From Liolophura sinensis (taxonomy: Eukaryota > Mollusca > Polyplacophora > Chitonida > Chitonidae): a DNA stretch of 64,000 bases. Location: the NCBI RefSeq assembly GCF_032854445.1, contig NC_088295.1, forward strand, positions 47,729,385 to 47,793,384. Direction: 5' to 3'. The translations under genes were made by a program, and so were the position numbers. Shown in pieces: positions 59,501-64,000 of the stretch. How positions within the stretch are numbered: the first letter of the stretch is position 1; each line of letters begins with the position of its first letter. The notes below the pieces were generated by a model. The model was not told the DNA's origin and did no database searches. It worked only from the letters and a program-made list of their open reading frames with translations.

Positions 59501-61896
59501 ACCAGACAAAGAAATAATATTGCAGTCCAGATCTGGTCATTAAGGTATGTTGATCGGCTGCGAGAACAAAACGACGCTTACATCATCTTTATCACCTATC
59601 ATCACGCATGCAACTCTATTGTAAACCTGCATGTTTCCACAAAATCACCAGTGATAAGCCATACTGCTTCCTTCCTGTCCGACCGCACGTTGGAAGGCCC
59701 ATACCACCAACTTGCTGATGATTGTCCGGTTTCCTCCCATTGTAATACTGGCCGTCGTTGTACAAGTGAAATAAACAAATAAATCACCTTTACAATACCA
59801 AAACAGGGATTTGAATTTTATTAAGTCACCTTCAGTTGTTTATGGGAATTGTCTTCTACAATCTCATTTTCTTTATTGGTAAAAAGCCAGTCTTATAGGC
59901 GGACAAAAAATTAATATCATACCCTCTGCACGAGACAAGAAATTGTACAGGTGTAATCAATAAATATCTCGCGCCCAATATGATCCACTGGGATAAAATC
60001 GGGTAATTTAACCATACAACATGAATCACATACAACACAAAGTATGAACTTAAGAGAGGTAAACCTGAGATTTTTGGGAAAACATCATTCAGCGCAGATC
60101 TTTTGGTTATTATTTTACAATAGCCCAAATTATTACCTTTCACAAAATATCAGCCTCGTCTGTGCGTGTGTTACTGTTCAAAAATTGGTAGTGAAGTTCC
60201 TAAACTTTATGAACTGAGTAACAAATAATTAGCTTTCACATAATGCCAACTCCATTTGTGCACGTGTTACTGTTCAAAATCGGTAATGAAGTTTTTAACC
60301 TTTATTTAAAGGGGTTCACATATATGACTTATATAAAATTTATAAATCCAGAAAATTTGATTTGATTAGTGAATATTGATTTTTTACCCCAAATCTCCAA
60401 AATACCCTCTTTATGGCAAGCACTGCAATTTCCGTGCACATTAGATGAAGAAATTTGCACGTGAGCCATTTCGATACAAGACAGACAAGGTTAAGGCCTG
60501 TATATGCTCTGCAATGATGGGATACTGGCGGGAAGTCCGAAGTGGGACGTATTACGTCATTTCAATGACGCTGACCATTCCACTGCAGTGCCAAAAGCGC
60601 GACGCCACAGAGGGTAGACCAAATACGTCACCAATAAAACCCCTGCACGCAACATGTTTGGGCTTGCACAACACAAGACTTGTGGCATGTGTTTATGGGA
60701 GATTCGAGGACGAGCCACTTAGACGGTCCAAATGACAGTGGAACATATAGAGGATGTACGTTTCGTGTCTCGTCGGTTATCATTTCTACCTTTCACGAGA
60801 ACAATATTTATGGTGTGTAACCTTCACTGTGCAATACTTTATTCATTATATATATCCTGACATTTTTATACATGTGTATAAATGCGTTTCAGTTTATCTG
60901 TTGCATCTGTGAAAAAGTAAGCAATGTGCCATCTTCGTCATATTTCTGATTCTATTCATACGCGCCGCAATTTCGTTCACGTCCGTACAAAACCTTTTTA
61001 CAGTTTTAAACGCTGTCTGTAAGTTAAATATACATTCTACAAAGGTGCTTAATGCTAATGCAGTATAGGTATTGACGTAAATTAAGCACATGAAGAATTT
61101 CTGCCTCTTTTTTGGCGAACTATATATTGCGCGGAAGTGCACGGCAGGGCAGTGAAGATATCACTTTTATCAGTGAAGGAAATGCTGGGATTTTACTGAT
61201 GTGTAAATAATTAATCGTTTTCTCCCGTGACGCCGCAATGCGTGTGTACTTCATATATGTTTTATACAGGTCTTGATACAGGCGGGAAGGAGTTTTACGA
61301 GTTCCTCATACACGTTCACACATGGCAGTAAGCCTTCCTTTGATATGTGCATGACCAATTAGTATGCAGATCTTTGTATCAGTTCTTTATAGTTCAACCA
61401 ACAAGACGCTTGCTTTTGTCGAAATATAACTCTTGGCATCTGGTACATTTTCTGATGCCTAACATACATCCGTACTGTTGTCGAAAAGCTGTTCGTGTTT
61501 CCATGAAAGTCTGTTTATATGTCAAATATTGATAGACTGCTACCGCATGCACTGTAATATACCTTTCTATCACGTAAAGTCAACCCATACAGTTAGCTTA
61601 CACAGCATGGCACATTGTAGGCCTATATGCACATACAGAACTTGTTCATTGGAATCAAAATTAAATTGAGACAGGCGACTGAACCATCGTGAAATCTTTG
61701 AGCAAGCACGGGTATCACGAAAATCTCGCAGATTTTTTCTTTTTTTCGTTGCAGTGTTAATGAATGTATTGACTTAAGAAAGATGCGCATGCAGTTTAGC
61801 AGAAAACTACATTATTCCGGTATAAGAGTATTCATTGGAGAAATCTACATGCGCTTTTTACACCAGAATATTTCTCCAGGCTTTCAGAAAAAGTGA
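53532..61896 (+). CDS. Gene X, unit 2 copy with 16-codon in-frame deletion
   Basis: Exons: 53532-53638, 53900-54024, 54952-55017, 55184-55246, 55437-55487, 56109-56206, 56399-56729, 61270-61327 and 61755-61896. All splice sites and phases match unit 1. Exon 8 is 58 bp, not 106: a 48-bp deletion removes 16 codons (the ATFWERKICQYPVI region, with one cysteine and one tryptophan) without shifting frame, giving about 346 residues. Replacement changes include Val to Leu in the signal peptide, Arg to Gly beside the first cysteine, Ala to Val, Gly to Arg after the hydrophobic run and Ser to Thr. Exon 6 is identical and exon 7 differs only silently. Function unknown. Confidence 0.7.
59663..59783 (+). 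mobile_element. Worn SINE core and tail, unit 2 copy
   Basis: Duplicate of 24255-24375 with very few differences. Confidence 0.65.
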
Positions 61897-62214
61897 AAAG
61901 CACAGCAAACAATTAAATAGCAACAACCACCCCATACACCATCAACAGAACATACAGGCTTCTGTTTGATCATCTAATGTGTGTATGTGCTCTGTATTTG
62001 CTTTAGGTTTTAACTATTGTCCATGTTAACCATCACCGCACGGCAAATGCCCCAGTCCTATACTGTCAATATGTATGCGATTTAATTTCTATAACTTATA
62101 GTGACGGTTGTCTTTAATCCTTGGGTCATGTCGGTGTAATATTACTTCCATCCGATAAGTCGACTTCAGAAGGCTTAGTTGTATACAGCTGCCAGCACGT
62201 GAAATGTACGAACC

Positions 62215-63973
62215 ATGCTCAAACTGATTGTGATATCTATTATATTGGGAAATTCCGTCGAGAATGAATATAGTCAGCAAGGATCAGCGCCAGGTAATGT
62301 CTGCATATTTTCTTGATTATTTAAAGATGTATTAAAAATTAGCTTTTAATGAAGAGGCAGAATATAAACTCAAGTAATGAATTTAATAATTTATTTATTT
62401 TCATTTTTTTAAAGAAGTAATCAGTGAGACACGACCTCTGGTCAATTCACGTCAGTTAGCATTTTGTTCTAACTGTTCATGTAAATGCTTAAACACTACA
62501 CGCCCCCTTATACCATGGTTTAAGCAGGATTAGGTTTTAAAAAGTGCAGTGATGATCAATGATCTGAATTGTAATTTAGAGAGAAAAAACAGATCGGCGA
62601 CGACAGTATTCTATCTGGAAATGGCCACACGTAACCAATAAATTACAGCCTCTTGTCACCTTACCTCAGGCCTAAGCTGCGTAGTCACATTAACATTGTT
62701 CACCACATGCTGTCATGATGTTTCATACGACAACTGATTTTGTAGTACACATGTATTTCAAGAAAAGACTAGTCAGTCCAGCTTTAACTGAGGTTACCAT
62801 TATACCCCGTTATCACACTGTCGTCTCTGCTTTGTTTGCACCCACGTCGATTGATTATATCTCCATTGGCAAAATTTTGATGAAATCACTTATATAGATT
62901 TTCTCTGCGTTTTTTTACAGGACGTTTGTTGGAAACACTTACAGCGAGAAACAAAGAGCTTAAAAGCCGCACGGCGGAAGTGTGTAAAGTAGTGAGAGGT
63001 CTTAACTGGACATCGCTCAGTTTTTATACAGAATCACAATTTATGACAGGTGTGTTTGCACTTGGTCATTTGTTTGCGAATGCACAATGTGTGTTCAGGG
63101 GCAATTTTAACAAATCAGTACATGTTCATGATTACTCTGAAACACCTCAACGAACTAATTTTTGTTTTTTTTGCTTTTTAATTGAACTAATTTTGTACAT
63201 TCTCAGAATGAGTAAATAAGTGCTTTGGGTTTAACGTCATACTTAACAATTGTTCAGTCATATGGCAATGTAATAGTCCTTAGAGTGCATTTAATGTGCT
63301 TCCTTGTTGCCAGGCGGGTTTCCAGCGCTTTTTTTCTCCAGTGCTGCTTTATCTAAGGCAGGTAACTCGCCCAGCCCGTGCCATTATACTGATACGAGTC
63401 AACCAGTCGTTGCATTATCCCCTTAATGCTGAACACCAAGCGAGGAAGCCACGACTTCCTCTTTTAAAGTCTTAGGTGTGACCCGAACCAGGACTGACCC
63501 TGAATCTATCGACCCGAAGCGGACGCTCTACCAGCTGAGCTATTGGGGCCGATTTTATGTCCTACTTGAACAGATGTTAAATAAATGTTAAAATATAAAA
63601 TATTCAGAATTTCAGAATTTTGTATAAATTTTGGGTTTGGCTCATAATGTATTGAATGACTACTGCAAATGTAACTTATTATAAACCATATGTCTGTTTT
63701 GCCGATGTTTTCCTTTATCACTGTGGAATATATTCTGCTATACATTAAGCGAAGCTCCTGCTATCAACAATGTTCACTTATCAAATTTCAGAAGAGTGGA
63801 GCATGCTTTTGAAGGCGTTAACAGATGCGGGAATATTTCGACTGACAGTATTTTCAAGGCTAGACACTGTCATTTCTCATTATCCCGTCATTAGGAACAT
63901 TTTGGAAAAATCTGATGAACGATTGCATATAATTGTGTGCCCACTGGAATGTGCAGAAAGGATCATACGCTTG
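62215..63973 (+). CDS. Ionotropic glutamate receptor-like gene C, first three exons
   Basis: Exons 62215-62293, 62921-63049 and 63792-63973 correspond exactly to the first three exons of gene B and encode the signal peptide and the start of the amino-terminal domain. One silent change (ATC to ATA, Ile) is seen in exon 1; exons 2 and 3 look identical. The gene runs off the window before the exon that carries the in-frame TGA in gene B, so its state there is unknown. Confidence 0.85.
63218..63551 (-). mobile_element. tRNA-derived minus-strand SINE, unit 2 copy
   Basis: Same element in the same intron of receptor gene C, with one fewer T in a T run. Confidence 0.8.
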
Positions 63974-64000
63974 GTGAGTAAGATAGTTAATTGGCTTGAC

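Larger units (their letters stand above)
35304..64000 (+). repeat. Tandem segmental duplication, unit 2 (truncated by window end)
   Basis: This repeats the first 28.7 kb of unit 1 in the same order and orientation, including all transposon insertions, which therefore predate the duplication. Differences include a 15-bp insertion near 50764, a 77-bp insertion at about 51908-51984, a 48-bp in-frame deletion inside a gene X exon near 61313, and single-base indels in the hAT transposase. It ends inside intron 3 of a third receptor copy. Confidence 0.97.

Overview
This is eukaryotic, intron-rich, AT-rich DNA, most likely from a mollusc. The pointers are tRNA-derived SINEs with a core of the kind common in bivalve and gastropod genomes, DIRS-type and hAT-type transposons with GT-AG introns nearby, long (TA)n tracts and MITE-like foldbacks. 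No prokaryotic gene layout, CRISPR array or operon is present.

The window is dominated by a head-to-tail segmental duplication with a period of about 35.3-35.4 kb. Bases 1-35303 are one full period and 35304-64000 are the first 28.7 kb of the next. The array continues past both edges: the window opens on the 3' end of one receptor gene (A), holds a full-span receptor gene (B) and ends inside a third (C).

Each period carries, in order: the last two exons of an ionotropic glutamate receptor-like gene; a spacer with a foldback MITE and a tRNA-derived SINE; a broken DIRS-like tyrosine-recombinase retrotransposon; a stray 3'-terminal exon; a hAT-type transposase gene with five exons; a long non-coding stretch with a second MITE and a hairpin repeat; three perfect CRE palindromes; a nine-exon gene of unknown family (here 'gene X', 362 codons, predicted secreted or membrane-anchored); then, about 320 bp downstream of its stop, the first exon of the next receptor gene.

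The receptor of gene B is assembled from 11 exons (651 residues if its in-frame TGA is ignored). It has a short amino-terminal domain, split S1/S2 ligand-binding lobes, pore helices M1-M3 and a final M4. It keeps the S1 ligand-carboxylate arginine, lacks the S2 acidic ligand contact, has lysine at the Q/R site and a diverged M3 gate motif. It is therefore unlikely to be an ordinary glutamate receptor. Gene X is supported by exon-by-exon splice-phase agreement and by mostly synonymous differences between its two copies. By contrast, the transposase copies differ mainly at amino-acid-changing sites and each carries its own frameshift.

The two periods differ unevenly: nearly identical over the first 13 kb, clearly more diverged over roughly 13-20 kb of the unit, then close again. 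Either the array undergoes patchy gene conversion or two haplotypes have been joined by the assembler; the sequence alone cannot decide. All exon models were built by eye from splice sites, reading phase and comparison of the two copies.
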